Positions 17,621 through 26,678 of a stretch of DNA of 64,000 nucleotides are shown here, in pieces (position 1 is the first letter of the stretch; each line of letters starts with the position of its first letter). Origin of the DNA: Sphingobacterium mizutaii (GTDB taxonomy: Bacteria > Bacteroidota > Bacteroidia > Sphingobacteriales > Sphingobacteriaceae); NCBI RefSeq assembly GCF_900187125.1, contig NZ_LT906468.1, positions 4,154,001 to 4,218,000 of the forward strand. The letters are read 5' to 3'. The position numbers were made by a program, and so were the translations under genes. The notes under the pieces are model-generated. The model did not search any database. It saw only the letters and a list, made by a program, of their open reading frames with translations, and was not told the DNA's origin.

Positions 17621-18376
17621 TTATTTTTCTTGAACTGGAATATCCAACTTCGGTAAACGTTGTGATTTTGGGCGTCCTTGAGCATTCCAAGTCTTAAATG
17701 ATGAATTAATGTAATTCATCAGGTCATACTGACCCCAGCGCGATGCTGTAGCATAAGACGGCCTATAGATATCCATAAAAGATTGTAATTCCTCCCCATC
17801 CAGGTGAGTGAGCTTGGCAACGATGGTTTTATTGAAAATACGGTCAACTTTAGTCTCTTCAAGCTCTTGGTTCATGAACTTCTCAAAACGCTTAGCATTT
17901 TTGGCTTCCTTACCAAAGAGATTATACAATGCGGTTGCTGGGCTAGAGACATAGGTGCCAAATTTATTATGCCCACCATTATACACTCCTTTGCTCTCGT
18001 AATCGTTCATCATCTCCTTCATCTCCATCTCCTTGGTACTACGCGTCACAACGACGGTCTCAATCCGGTTCCCCGCCTGCAAATCCACTAAAACATCTTC
18101 TAAGGTGTTAATCCTGGTTTTTATCGGTCCATATCCAACTTTACTGATGGAAATCGTATCACCAACATTTACTTCGATACTGAAAACACCGTAAGAATTA
18201 CTCCTTACGATCTGTTTGGTCCTCTGATTGACCACATTCGCATCACTAATCCTAGTGCTTGTCCCCTTTTCTAGAACCAATCCAGAAATTATGTTATCCT
18301 GTTCCTGGGCATGTGCAGCTAGCGCCAGGAAAAAGAATGCACATAGTAGGGCAATATATTTTACTTTATTATACAT
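17621..18376 (-). CDS. Secreted protein with carboxypeptidase-regulatory-like domain
   Basis: A 251-residue protein with a Sec signal peptide (hydrophobic residues about 7-22, ending AAHAQEQ). A beta-sandwich of the carboxypeptidase-D regulatory-like type follows: ISGLVLEKGTSTRISDANVV, NSYGVFSIEV, GDTISISKVGY, the fold found at the N-terminus of TonB-dependent receptors. Here it is followed by about 130 residues of helical sequence of unknown family rather than a barrel. A periplasmic or outer-membrane-associated role is inferred. No operon partner is evident. Confidence 0.75.
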   Translation of the reverse strand: MYNKVKYIALLCAFFFLALAAHAQEQDNIISGLVLEKGTSTRISDANVVNQRTKQIVRSNSYGVFSIEVNVGDTISISKVGYGPIKTRINTLEDVLVDLQAGNRIETVVVTRSTKEMEMKEMMNDYESKGVYNGGHNKFGTYVSSPATALYNLFGKEAKNAKRFEKFMNQELEETKVDRIFNKTIVAKLTHLDGEELQSFMDIYRPSYATASRWGQYDLMNYINSSFKTWNAQGRPKSQRLPKLDIPVQEK

Positions 18377-18432
18377 CCAATTTTAAAGGTAATAATACTT
18401 TTGACTAGGAAATGTTAAAAAGTTTTAAATCA

Positions 18433-18834
18433 CTATGTATTATATGGATAGAAAACAAAGTTTGCCCCTTCAGGAACCACCACAAACAAACACATAAAAT
18501 CATTTGCCGACTTGAAATTCCTTTCGAAATATTCCTTCTTGTCTTCCTTAATGATTCCACGATCAACAAATTCTTCTAATGAACTTGCTTGAATGCTCCA
18601 TTGTGTATTTAGCTCATCCCTGTCTAAGATCATCTCACCCAGATCAACCTTCAATTGATGGGCGACAAAAATAGGATACAAGGTATAGCCTTCTGCCATC
18701 ATTTCAGCAGAAACCTCTTGGATAGATTCTTTATAAAAATCCAAGTCTTTCTTCAAGCTTACTAATGGACTCTGTCCTTTCTTCGGTTTTCCTTCTTCCT
18801 CGGGCCCTTTATTTAATAGATCCTGTAAATCCAT
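18433..18834 (-). CDS. Hypothetical protein next to rlmD
   Basis: A 133-residue soluble protein with no signal peptide. Residues 1-25 are polar and probably disordered (GPEEEGKPKKGQ); the rest is predicted mixed helix and strand, ending in the hydrophobic FMCLFVVVPEGANFVFYPYN. I do not recognise the family. Its ATG is immediately next to the rlmD stop (18834/18835), so the two are almost certainly co-transcribed and translationally coupled. Confidence 0.7.
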   Translation of the reverse strand: MDLQDLLNKGPEEEGKPKKGQSPLVSLKKDLDFYKESIQEVSAEMMAEGYTLYPIFVAHQLKVDLGEMILDRDELNTQWSIQASSLEEFVDRGIIKEDKKEYFERNFKSANDFMCLFVVVPEGANFVFYPYNT

Positions 18835-20244
18835 TTATTTTTTCAATTTTAACAATACCACATTCTCAACATGTTGTGTATGAGGGAACATATCAACCGG
18901 TTTTATCCGTACCACCTCATACTTACTCGTTAAGCTTTCCAAATCACGTGCCTGAGTTGCAGCATTACAACTTACATAGACTACTTTATCACTTTCCATT
19001 TCCAATATCCTATCCACGACGTCCGCATGCATGCCCGCTCGTGGAGGATCTGTGATGACTACATCCGGCTTGCCATGTTCCTTGATAAAATCAGCAGTTA
19101 ACACATCCTTCATGTCACCAGCATAAAACTTGGTGTTATGGATTCCATTGGTCTCCGAATTGATCTTAGCATCTTCAATAGCTGAGGGAACATATTCCAC
19201 TCCTACAACCTCACGCGCCGATCTAGCAACAAAATTCGCAATAGTACCTGCTCCTGTATATAGGTCATAAACCAGCTCATCGCCTTTGAGGTCAGCAAAG
19301 TCCCGGGTAATCTTATATAATTCGTATGCTTGTCTAGAATTCGTTTGATAGAAAGATTTAGGTCCAACCTTAAATTTAAGCCCTTCCATTTCCTCATAGA
19401 TAAAATCACGTCCTGAGTAAACATGGATATCCTGATCAAAAATGGTATCATTCCTTTTTTGATTGATGATATATAATAAGGAGGTGATTTCAGGAAATTT
19501 GTCTTTAATAAAGGACATCAATAAGTCCACCTGTCCTTCTTCAGGATAAGCAAAAACCACGATTACCATTAATTCACCAGTGGAAGAAGTTCTGATGATT
19601 AAATTCCGAAGAGACCCTTCATGGTCTCTCAGGTCATAGAATGAAAAAAAGTTGTCCTTAGCAAATTCAAAAATGCTGTTCCTGATATAGTTAGAAGGTT
19701 CTTGCTGTAAATAGCAATGATCAATGGTCAAGATCTTATCAAACCTACCAGGTACATGGAAACCCAAAGCATCCATAGAATCCCCCAGTTCAACCTCATC
19801 AAGGCTAGTTAACCACCGTTTATTGGAAAAAGTATATTCAAGCTTATTTCTATAATATTCAGTCTGAGCCGAACCTAAAATAGGCTCCATGCCAGAAACA
19901 TCAACTTTTCCGATTCTGGACAGGGCATTTCCTACATACTGTTCTTTGAATTTCAATTGAGATTCATAGGTCATATGCTGCCATTTACACCCCCCACATA
20001 TTCCAAAATGAGAACAGAAAGGATCTATCCTATATTCAGAAGCCTTTTTTACCTCAGAAATCTTACCCTCTGCAAAATTCTTCTTCTTGCGAATCAATTC
20101 AACATCCACAACATCTCCAGGCACTGCCCGCTCAATAAATAACACTAAATTATCATGCTTGGCAACTCCCTTGCCCTCTTCCGCAATGTCGATAATTTCA
20201 ACATCCGTAATAAATTTCTTTTCCTGAGGTATTCTTCTTCCCAT
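18835..20244 (-). CDS. rlmD: 23S rRNA (uracil-C5)-methyltransferase RlmD/RumA family
   Basis: A 469-residue SAM-dependent methyltransferase that makes m5U in 23S rRNA (U1939 in E. coli). An N-terminal TRAM domain is followed by the iron-sulfur cysteines CSHFGICGGCKWQ, with a further Cys before. The Rossmann domain has DLYTGAGTIANF (SAM binding), TDPPRAG and the catalytic VYVSCNAATQARD. All landmarks of the TrmA/RumA family are present. RlmD versus the related RlmC/TrmA activity cannot be fixed by eye, but the Fe-S site and length favour the RumA branch. Confidence 0.92.
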   Translation of the reverse strand: MGRRIPQEKKFITDVEIIDIAEEGKGVAKHDNLVLFIERAVPGDVVDVELIRKKKNFAEGKISEVKKASEYRIDPFCSHFGICGGCKWQHMTYESQLKFKEQYVGNALSRIGKVDVSGMEPILGSAQTEYYRNKLEYTFSNKRWLTSLDEVELGDSMDALGFHVPGRFDKILTIDHCYLQQEPSNYIRNSIFEFAKDNFFSFYDLRDHEGSLRNLIIRTSSTGELMVIVVFAYPEEGQVDLLMSFIKDKFPEITSLLYIINQKRNDTIFDQDIHVYSGRDFIYEEMEGLKFKVGPKSFYQTNSRQAYELYKITRDFADLKGDELVYDLYTGAGTIANFVARSAREVVGVEYVPSAIEDAKINSETNGIHNTKFYAGDMKDVLTADFIKEHGKPDVVITDPPRAGMHADVVDRILEMESDKVVYVSCNAATQARDLESLTSKYEVVRIKPVDMFPHTQHVENVVLLKLKK

Positions 20245-20439
20245 ATTGGCGCAAAAATACGCAAAAATTTAATAGCAGAATGATTTTTGATTTTGTTCAA
20301 CATCTCGCCGGAAAGTCGACAATACTGTAGGCCTTATTGCATAAGCCCGCCCCATACAAACATAATTTATATCACCTTCTGAGCTGTTTCTTCTTTTAAG
20401 AAAATTTTGTCACTGCTAGCAGAGCGAACGAAAGTTGTC

Positions 20440-21045
20440 TTATTGTCTAATATCTAAAGCCTCTCTCTTAGACTCCAAAAGCGTAGCTTCTACCAGATAC
20501 GGCAGGATTTCTTTCTGGAAGGAAATAAAATTCTTACGAACATCAGCCTCGGAGACTGCGGTGAACGCGAAGGAAAACACAATATTTTTAGAGGTTTTAA
20601 TAAGGAAGGTCAATCGTTCTTCGGGGATCATATTGGCAATGGTTTCATTCTGCATAAACGAGCGCAGCAAAAGAAACTCAAGGTCATCCGAAAGGAGTTT
20701 AAGGTATTCCTGGGCATTGACAGACTCCCGGATAAATTCCCAACCTACAAACTCATTACAAACCGTATAGGTCACACGGCTCACCCTCAAAATAGTATTG
20801 GCAAGGAATAGAGCCAGATCTTTCTCATTTACGTTCTTGTTCAAGATATCATATACATTGTCTTGTATATAATCCATCAGAACCTCATGCAATATCAACT
20901 CTTTACTTGCGAAATATTTATAGAAGGTTGCTTTAGCTATGGAAGCATTTTTCGCCAGCTCATTAACACTGGTTTTATTATAGCCATATTTTCTAAATAG
21001 ATCTCTTGCAGATTTCTTTATTGCTATAACTACTTTGTCTTCCAT
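20440..21045 (-). CDS. TetR/AcrR family transcriptional regulator
   Basis: A 201-residue one-component repressor-type regulator. The N-terminal helix-turn-helix is clear: DLFRKYGYNKTSVNELAKNA then SIAKATFYKYFASKELILHE. The C-terminal ligand and dimer domain is divergent, as usual for the family. It is isolated between rlmD and pheS, so neither ligand nor target can be inferred from context. Confidence 0.92.
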   Translation of the reverse strand: MEDKVVIAIKKSARDLFRKYGYNKTSVNELAKNASIAKATFYKYFASKELILHEVLMDYIQDNVYDILNKNVNEKDLALFLANTILRVSRVTYTVCNEFVGWEFIRESVNAQEYLKLLSDDLEFLLLRSFMQNETIANMIPEERLTFLIKTSKNIVFSFAFTAVSEADVRKNFISFQKEILPYLVEATLLESKREALDIRQ

Positions 21046-21136
21046 GAAGCTGTTTTTTTGAATTTGGGATTCAACTTATTTTATAATGTTCCACCTAAGG
21101 CTATTAGAACCTTGGGTGGAACACAAACCAATTGGT

Positions 21137-22177
21137 TTAAATAATTTCTGTTTCAAACTGAGATAAGAAACGAACATCGTTTTCAGAGAACAAACGTAAG
21201 TCTCTGATCTCATACTTCAAGTTCGTAATCCTTTCGATACCCATACCAAAAGCAAAACCTGAATATTTTTTACTGTCGATTCCGCAATTATCCAAGACGT
21301 TAGGATCTACCATACCACAACCAAGGATCTCAACCCAACCCGAGTACTTACACATCTGGCAGCCTGCACCTTTACAGATTGTACAAGAAATATCCATTTC
21401 TGCGGAAGGCTCTGTAAATGGAAAATAGGATGGACGGAATCTTACCTTAGTATCTTCTCCGTACAATTCTTTCACAAAGTGATATAATGTCTGCTTCAAA
21501 TCAGCAAATGATACATTCTCATCCACGTACAATCCTTCGATCTGGTGGAAGAAACAATGCGCTCTAGCCGAAATTGCTTCGTTGCGATATACTCTTCCAG
21601 GCATGATTGCACGGAAAGGAGGTTGCCCTGCTTCCATCAAACGCACCTGAACCGACGAGGTATGCGTGCGCAATACGACATCATTCCCATCCTGTTTCTT
21701 GATAAAGAAAGTATCCTGCATATCTCTTGCGGGATGCTCTGGAGCAAAGTTCAACGCCGAGAAGTTATGCCAATCATCTTCAATCTCATTTCCTTCAGCA
21801 ACAACAAAACCTAACTTCTTGAAAATCTCAACGATCTCTTTTCTGACAAGAGAAAGTGGATGTCTAGATCCCAATGTAAAACCAGGACCTGGTAAGGTTA
21901 AATCTCCTTCAGGATTTGCCGACTGACCTTCAGATTGATCTGCAAATTGCTCTGATGCCTCTTTAAAAGTGTTTTCAGCGAACTGCTTGAATTCATTCAA
22001 TACTTTTCCTAAAACCCTCTTCTCATCGGAAGACACGGTTTTGAACTCCTCAAACAAGTTTTTAACGATGCCTTTTGACACCAAAAACTTTAATCTAAAT
22101 GCTTCAACATCTTGGGCTGAACTTGGCGCAAATGCCTTTATCTCTTCAGTATACTGCGTTATCTTATCTTGCAACAT
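21137..22177 (-). CDS. pheS: Phenylalanyl-tRNA synthetase alpha subunit
   Basis: A 346-residue class II aminoacyl-tRNA synthetase subunit that charges tRNA-Phe with PheT. An N-terminal coiled-coil region of about 90 residues is followed by the class II core: HPLSLVRKEIVEIFKKLGF, RTHTSSVQVR (motif 2 region), RFRPSYFPFTEPSAEMDI, WVEILGCGMVDPNVL and the motif 3 GFAFGMGIERITNLKY. A zinc-like CTICKGAGCQMCK insertion is visible. pheT is not adjacent. Confidence 0.98.
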   Translation of the reverse strand: MLQDKITQYTEEIKAFAPSSAQDVEAFRLKFLVSKGIVKNLFEEFKTVSSDEKRVLGKVLNEFKQFAENTFKEASEQFADQSEGQSANPEGDLTLPGPGFTLGSRHPLSLVRKEIVEIFKKLGFVVAEGNEIEDDWHNFSALNFAPEHPARDMQDTFFIKKQDGNDVVLRTHTSSVQVRLMEAGQPPFRAIMPGRVYRNEAISARAHCFFHQIEGLYVDENVSFADLKQTLYHFVKELYGEDTKVRFRPSYFPFTEPSAEMDISCTICKGAGCQMCKYSGWVEILGCGMVDPNVLDNCGIDSKKYSGFAFGMGIERITNLKYEIRDLRLFSENDVRFLSQFETEII

Positions 22178-22238
22178 GTGTCAAAGATACAGCAATTTTA
22201 AAAAATAAATGAAATGGTACAATATTTAATTAGGTAGA

Positions 22239-22691
22239 TTAAAATGGTAGACCATCACTATCGTCGTCATTCTCTGTAAAGTCGACGGCTTGTTCCTTTG
22301 GTTCACTGCTGGAGGTTGCTCCACTCGCGGCACTCTGTTGTGGGCTTTGCGGTTCAAAATCTGATCGCCTTCCCAATAAATTAAAACTCTCTGCTACGAT
22401 CTCTGTCGTATAGCGACGGATACCCTCTTTATCTTCATATGAACGCGTCCTCAATTTCCCCTCAATATAGACTAATTTTCCTTTACTGAGGTACTTTACA
22501 GCAACATCTGCAAGCCCGCGCCACAATACGATATTGTGCCATTCGGTCTGCTCTACACGACGGCCATCCTTGTTGAAAGTCTCCGATGTCGCCAATGGAA
22601 AACTAGCAACACTTACATTTCCTTCTAAATAGCGGATTTCTGGGTCTTTTCCAAGATGACCAACTAAAATAACTTTATTTACTCCCGACAT
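22239..22691 (-). CDS. ssb: Single-stranded DNA-binding protein
   Basis: A 150-residue SSB with the OB fold near the N-terminus (NKVILVGHLGKDPEIRY, FPLATSETFNKD, TEWHNIVLWRGLAD, YIEGKLRTRSYEDKEG) and a disordered Gln/Ser/Pro linker. The acidic tip (DDDSDGLPF) recruits repair and replication proteins. Full length. It lies 25 bp downstream of mutY, and linkage of mutY and ssb is common in this phylum. Confidence 0.97.
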   Translation of the reverse strand: MSGVNKVILVGHLGKDPEIRYLEGNVSVASFPLATSETFNKDGRRVEQTEWHNIVLWRGLADVAVKYLSKGKLVYIEGKLRTRSYEDKEGIRRYTTEIVAESFNLLGRRSDFEPQSPQQSAASGATSSSEPKEQAVDFTENDDDSDGLPF

Positions 22692-22716
22692 ACAATAATT
22701 TAGGATTTAGTGAGCA

Positions 22717-23760
22717 CTAAAAATAATGTTCCACAAAGGAACTAATCAGTTTATGTTTAGCTAATGTATCTAATTTTTCTAATAAAAAATAATTCCAAAA
22801 ACTTTTTTTGGCCAATTCCCCATTATCCATATCAAGGCTATAAAATCGGGCAAAAATATTCTGATGGCTTAAAATATGCTTGACTTGCCCTTTTATCATC
22901 TTTGGTACATTTTCCCCAAAATTAATCCTGTACTCTTCCAATTGTACCAATTCTGCTACATTCAATTCTCGGTCACTCTCTATCATCGGAAACTCAAACA
23001 AGTTCGCCCAGACATCTCCCTCGGATCGTTGAGACATCAAGATCGACCCTTCTTTTTCAATTATAAAGTAATGAAAATACCTATCTCTACTTTTTTTACC
23101 TTTTAATTTAACTGGTAATTTATCAACTAAGCCTTCTTCGTAGGCTTTGCAATCCAACCTCATAACGCATTCTTCACAATTTGGACTCTTAGGTTTGCAT
23201 TGAAGAGCACCAAAATCCATAATGGCTTGGTTATATTCTCCCGGGTGATCCTGATCCAACATCTCTTGAGCTAATTTAGAGAAAAGCTTTTTCCCCGAAC
23301 TACTATTGATTGGCTCATCAATTCCAAAATATCGGGATAAAACCCTAAAGACATTCCCATCCAAAACAGCGTAGCCTTGGTTGCTTGAAAATGATGAAAT
23401 TGCAGCAGCAGTATATTCCCCAACACCTGGTAAGGCTAAAAGCGACTGATAATCAGTCGGAAACTCCCCTTTATGCCTGTCCAAGACCTGTTTACTGGCC
23501 TTATGCATATTCCTTGCCCTTGAATAATAACCTAAGCCCTGCCATAATCTTAAAATCTCAGGCTCTTCAGCTTCCGCAAACTTTGTTACATTCGGATAGT
23601 TTTCTAAAAATTTAAAAAAATAGGGCATGCCCTGTTCGACCCTCGTCTGTTGAAGGATAATTTCTGATAACCAAATTACATAGGGATTCTTGGTCTCACG
23701 CCATGGTAGAGCTCTTTTATGCTTAGCATACCATGTTAAGATTCGTTCCGAAAATGACAT
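22717..23760 (-). CDS. mutY: Adenine DNA glycosylase MutY
   Basis: A 347-residue base-excision enzyme that removes adenine opposite 8-oxoguanine. The helix-hairpin-helix GVGEYTAAAISSF, the catalytic-domain stretch AVLDGNVFRVLSRYF and the 4Fe-4S motif CKPKSPNCEECVMRLDC (Cys-X6-Cys-X2-Cys-X5-Cys) are all intact. A NUDIX-like C-terminal domain (from about residue 230) recognises 8-oxoG. It is upstream of ssb on the same strand and likely in the same transcript. Confidence 0.97.
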   Translation of the reverse strand: MSFSERILTWYAKHKRALPWRETKNPYVIWLSEIILQQTRVEQGMPYFFKFLENYPNVTKFAEAEEPEILRLWQGLGYYSRARNMHKASKQVLDRHKGEFPTDYQSLLALPGVGEYTAAAISSFSSNQGYAVLDGNVFRVLSRYFGIDEPINSSSGKKLFSKLAQEMLDQDHPGEYNQAIMDFGALQCKPKSPNCEECVMRLDCKAYEEGLVDKLPVKLKGKKSRDRYFHYFIIEKEGSILMSQRSEGDVWANLFEFPMIESDRELNVAELVQLEEYRINFGENVPKMIKGQVKHILSHQNIFARFYSLDMDNGELAKKSFWNYFLLEKLDTLAKHKLISSFVEHYF

Positions 23761-23888
23761 AATACAAAGATGATAATTTTAGCCCTCCCTATTCCTTAAA
23801 AAGTTATAAAATGTTAAAATTCATTGCTATTATTTTAACATCTTCTATTTTTACGCCCGGCTAACATAAAGTGGGAGAGTAAAATACT

Positions 23889-24749
23889 ATGACAAAAAAG
23901 AAGACTGCCGTTGAAATTCTAGACTCAAACGGCGATTCGAATTTGAAGATTCAGATTCCAACTATTGTTTTGAAAAATTGGAAATATATCCTAGCTGGAG
24001 GAATCTTCTGCATCTGCTTGATATGTGCAACGATTGTATATGTTGCCACTAAAACGACAAGCGACCATTACGAAGAACAATTGACTAAGAAGATTGAAGC
24101 ACTTGAAAAAGCAAAGCAATCTTTGGCCTTGGAAGAAGCGACCAACCAACTTAGCACTGTTCAAATTCAAAAATCCTTCGATGCTATCGATAGTGCAGTA
24201 AACCAAATTAATGCCAAAATGCGCAGAAGAGGTTTAAAAGAGTTCGCACCTAAGCTTAAAAACGCTGGTGGACCCGTAGAAGAAGAAGTTAATCTACCTG
24301 AACTGATCAAGTACTACGAAGCTACTGTCAAGAAACTGGACAAAAAATTAGAAGGCGTTCCTTTGGGAACTCCACATAACGGTAGGATCACTTCAAGATT
24401 CGGATACCGTAGAAACCCTTTTACCAACCGTGGCATTGAAATGCACTCTGGAATTGACATCAGTGGTAGAACTGGTGAACCCATCACAGCTACTGCAGCA
24501 GGAAAAGTTGTTTATGCAGGCTATAAAGGCCAATATGGCAAAGTGGTAATCGTAGAGCATACCAATGGTTGGGAAACAAGATATGCTCACCTTTCAAGCA
24601 CAAAAGTTAAAAAAGGTGAAAAGGTAGAAGCCGGACAACAAATTGGAAGACTAGGCAGTACCGGTAGATCAACTGGACCTCATCTTCATTATGAGCTATT
24701 GAGTTTCGGTAGAAAAATAAACCCTGAAAAAACATTGATCTTCAACTAA
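23889..24749 (+). CDS. Membrane-anchored M23 family peptidase
   Basis: A 286-residue cell-wall peptidase of the M23 (LytM/gametolysin) family. A cytoplasmic N-terminus is followed by one membrane helix (about residues 33-53), a coiled coil (about 58-112) and a periplasmic M23 domain (about 160-285). The zinc and catalytic residues are present: His186 and Asp190 in MHSGIDISG, then His265 and His267 in HLHYE. An intact active site favours a real hydrolase over an EnvC-like activator. It is a single gene with its own terminator, divergent from mutY. Confidence 0.9.
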   Translation: MTKKKTAVEILDSNGDSNLKIQIPTIVLKNWKYILAGGIFCICLICATIVYVATKTTSDHYEEQLTKKIEALEKAKQSLALEEATNQLSTVQIQKSFDAIDSAVNQINAKMRRRGLKEFAPKLKNAGGPVEEEVNLPELIKYYEATVKKLDKKLEGVPLGTPHNGRITSRFGYRRNPFTNRGIEMHSGIDISGRTGEPITATAAGKVVYAGYKGQYGKVVIVEHTNGWETRYAHLSSTKVKKGEKVEAGQQIGRLGSTGRSTGPHLHYELLSFGRKINPEKTLIFN

Positions 24750-24766
24750 AAGATCATAACCTATAC

Positions 24767-24800
24767 AAAAGGCTTTCTATTAAGAATAGGAAGCTTTTTT
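24767..24800. terminator. Terminator between convergent genes
   Basis: An imperfect stem built from AAAGGCTTTCTATT and AATAGGAAGCTTT with a 3-nt loop is followed by eight T residues on the plus strand. It ends the M23 peptidase gene and could also serve the convergent hydrolase gene. Confidence 0.75.
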
Positions 24801-24802
24801 TT

Positions 24803-25846
24803 CTATAGCTCCTTTAGAAAGGATTGCAATATCTTTTTAAATTGATCCGGACAAGCATAATGTAAATTATGGCTGTCACAATCAAATACCGTTAGCTGGA
24901 TTAGATTTGGATGTAGGTTTTTCAGGTCATTATTCCCTTTTCTCATATCAAATAGATCATCCTCTCCTCTTTCTTCAATAATTAAGAGAGGAACATGCAA
25001 TTCAGCATAAATGCTCAAGGGATCAATATTCACCATCGACCTTGCATATTTACTGATGGATTCTGGCGAATTTAATACCTGCGAGTAATGGAGGCTATCC
25101 TGCATATTCATATACTCATTTAATCCTTTATAAAAAATCCATTGCTTTCCTTGCTGCTTCATAAAACCAAAGGATTGCCAAATTGAATCCGAATCTTCAA
25201 TTGATTTTATATTCTTATATGTTTCAAAATCTGAACTATAGGCTTCAAATAACAACTTTCTTAAATCTTCAGAAACTTCGACTGACAGCAGGAATTCCTC
25301 CAGTTTATCTGTCCCCATTTCATTAAAAATACGCTTAAAAGAAACTGAACCACCTTCTTCGAGGATTATAGCTTCCACCTTTTCGGGATATTGCTGATAG
25401 AAGGCTGTGGCAAGATAAGCTCCTCTTGAAAACCCAGCAATAACCGCCTTTGTGGCATTCTCCTGCTCCAATAGAAGTGCAAGATCATCTGCAAAGTCCC
25501 AGAAATCTAAATCCTTCGTTGGAATATCAGTTAACCCATGCCCATAATGATCAACAGATAAGACTTTATAGCCTTCCTTAACCAAATCTTCAGCAAAGGG
25601 ATAAAAATCATAGGCAGATAATAGACTGCCCGGCAACCATATAAAGATCTTTCCTTCTTGGTCGCCCCATTTTAAATAAGAAATTTTGTGATTTTTAGTC
25701 TGAATAAACTTTCTATGCTGGGATTCAAAGGATTGAAACCTTGCTTTGTCCTTTTGGTATTCTTTATAGATGACAGCATCATGCTCTTGAGAATAAACAG
25801 GAATTCCCAGTAACAAACCAAGAAATAAAAGAAGAATACGAGGCAT
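24803..25846 (-). CDS. Secreted alpha/beta hydrolase
   Basis: A 347-residue serine hydrolase with a Sec signal peptide (LLLFLGLLLGIPVYSQ). The alpha/beta hydrolase fold is visible: FIWLPGSLLSAYDFYPFAED near the oxyanion loop, VDHYGHGLTD, and the nucleophile elbow AGFSRGA (G-X-S-X-G). A late Asp (VFDCDSHNLHYACP) supplies His/Asp for the triad. It lies 52 bp downstream of the FecE-like ATPase gene at the tail of the urease transcript, so it may be a read-through member, but nothing links its chemistry to nickel or urea. Confidence 0.8.
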   Translation of the reverse strand: MPRILLLFLGLLLGIPVYSQEHDAVIYKEYQKDKARFQSFESQHRKFIQTKNHKISYLKWGDQEGKIFIWLPGSLLSAYDFYPFAEDLVKEGYKVLSVDHYGHGLTDIPTKDLDFWDFADDLALLLEQENATKAVIAGFSRGAYLATAFYQQYPEKVEAIILEEGGSVSFKRIFNEMGTDKLEEFLLSVEVSEDLRKLLFEAYSSDFETYKNIKSIEDSDSIWQSFGFMKQQGKQWIFYKGLNEYMNMQDSLHYSQVLNSPESISKYARSMVNIDPLSIYAELHVPLLIIEERGEDDLFDMRKGNNDLKNLHPNLIQLTVFDCDSHNLHYACPDQFKKILQSFLKEL

Positions 25847-25898
25847 AGAAATTAGCTAAGTGAATTCCTCTCAAAAATAACAGCTTGATCGGAATAAC

Positions 25899-26678
25899 TT
25901 ACTTTTTATCAAATAATCTTGGCACAATTAACTGTCCATCTAAATAATCTACTCCGTCCAACTTTACTTGATAGGTAGTCTCTAGTGCAGAGATCCTTTC
26001 TTTAGGATCATCAGCAATTAATTCTTTCAGTTTTCCTTCGTTCATCAGAAAATGCCGATCTCCATACAGCAATGCCAAGTTTGGATCATGCATAATACAG
26101 ATAACCGTTGTGCCATTTTTTACCAAGCGCTTTAAGTGATCCAAAACTGCCACTTGATAATGTAGGTCCAAGTGATTGGTTGGTTCATCCAATAATAGTA
26201 TTGAAGGCTCCTGCAAAAGAACCCTGCACAATAGTATTAATTGCCGCTCGCCCCCAGAAAGTGAAGTATAAGGCTTATCCCTGAGATGGATCAAACCGAA
26301 TGATTCTAAGGCAGCATCAACTAGGGCCTTATCTTGTATAGTAGGTGAAAATTTAGAGAATGCTGCCCTACCGGTCAATAATACATCCAATACCTTAAAT
26401 GGAAAGGTACTATGATGAAATTGCGGCATAAATCCTATCCTAACCTTGGCGTTTTGATGAGGCTTGATTTTTTTCCGCTCTATCCCTGCAAATACAACCT
26501 CCCCTTTATATTCCCTTTCCATACCTGAAAGAATATTAAAAAGCGTTGATTTCCCCGACCCATTTCTACCTAGGATAACACTGAACTCTCCAGATCGGAA
26601 TTCAGCATAAAGATCCTTCAGAACCTGTTGTCCCGAAAAACCAAATGTCAATCCGTTTATCTTTATCAACTCTTCCAT
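25899..26678 (-). CDS. FecE-type ABC transporter ATP-binding protein
   Basis: A 259-residue ATPase of the iron-chelate/B12 ABC importer class. Walker A is GRNGSGKST (about 37-45), the signature is LSGGERQ, Walker B is ILLLDEPTNHLD and the H-loop His is in CIMHDPN. It partners the FecCD permease whose stop overlaps its ATG. The pair ends the run that begins with a porin and continues through urease structural and accessory genes. Nickel or a nickel chelate is therefore the best substrate guess; iron-siderophore import is the alternative. Confidence 0.93.
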   Translation of the reverse strand: MEELIKINGLTFGFSGQQVLKDLYAEFRSGEFSVILGRNGSGKSTLFNILSGMEREYKGEVVFAGIERKKIKPHQNAKVRIGFMPQFHHSTFPFKVLDVLLTGRAAFSKFSPTIQDKALVDAALESFGLIHLRDKPYTSLSGGERQLILLCRVLLQEPSILLLDEPTNHLDLHYQVAVLDHLKRLVKNGTTVICIMHDPNLALLYGDRHFLMNEGKLKELIADDPKERISALETTYQVKLDGVDYLDGQLIVPRLFDKK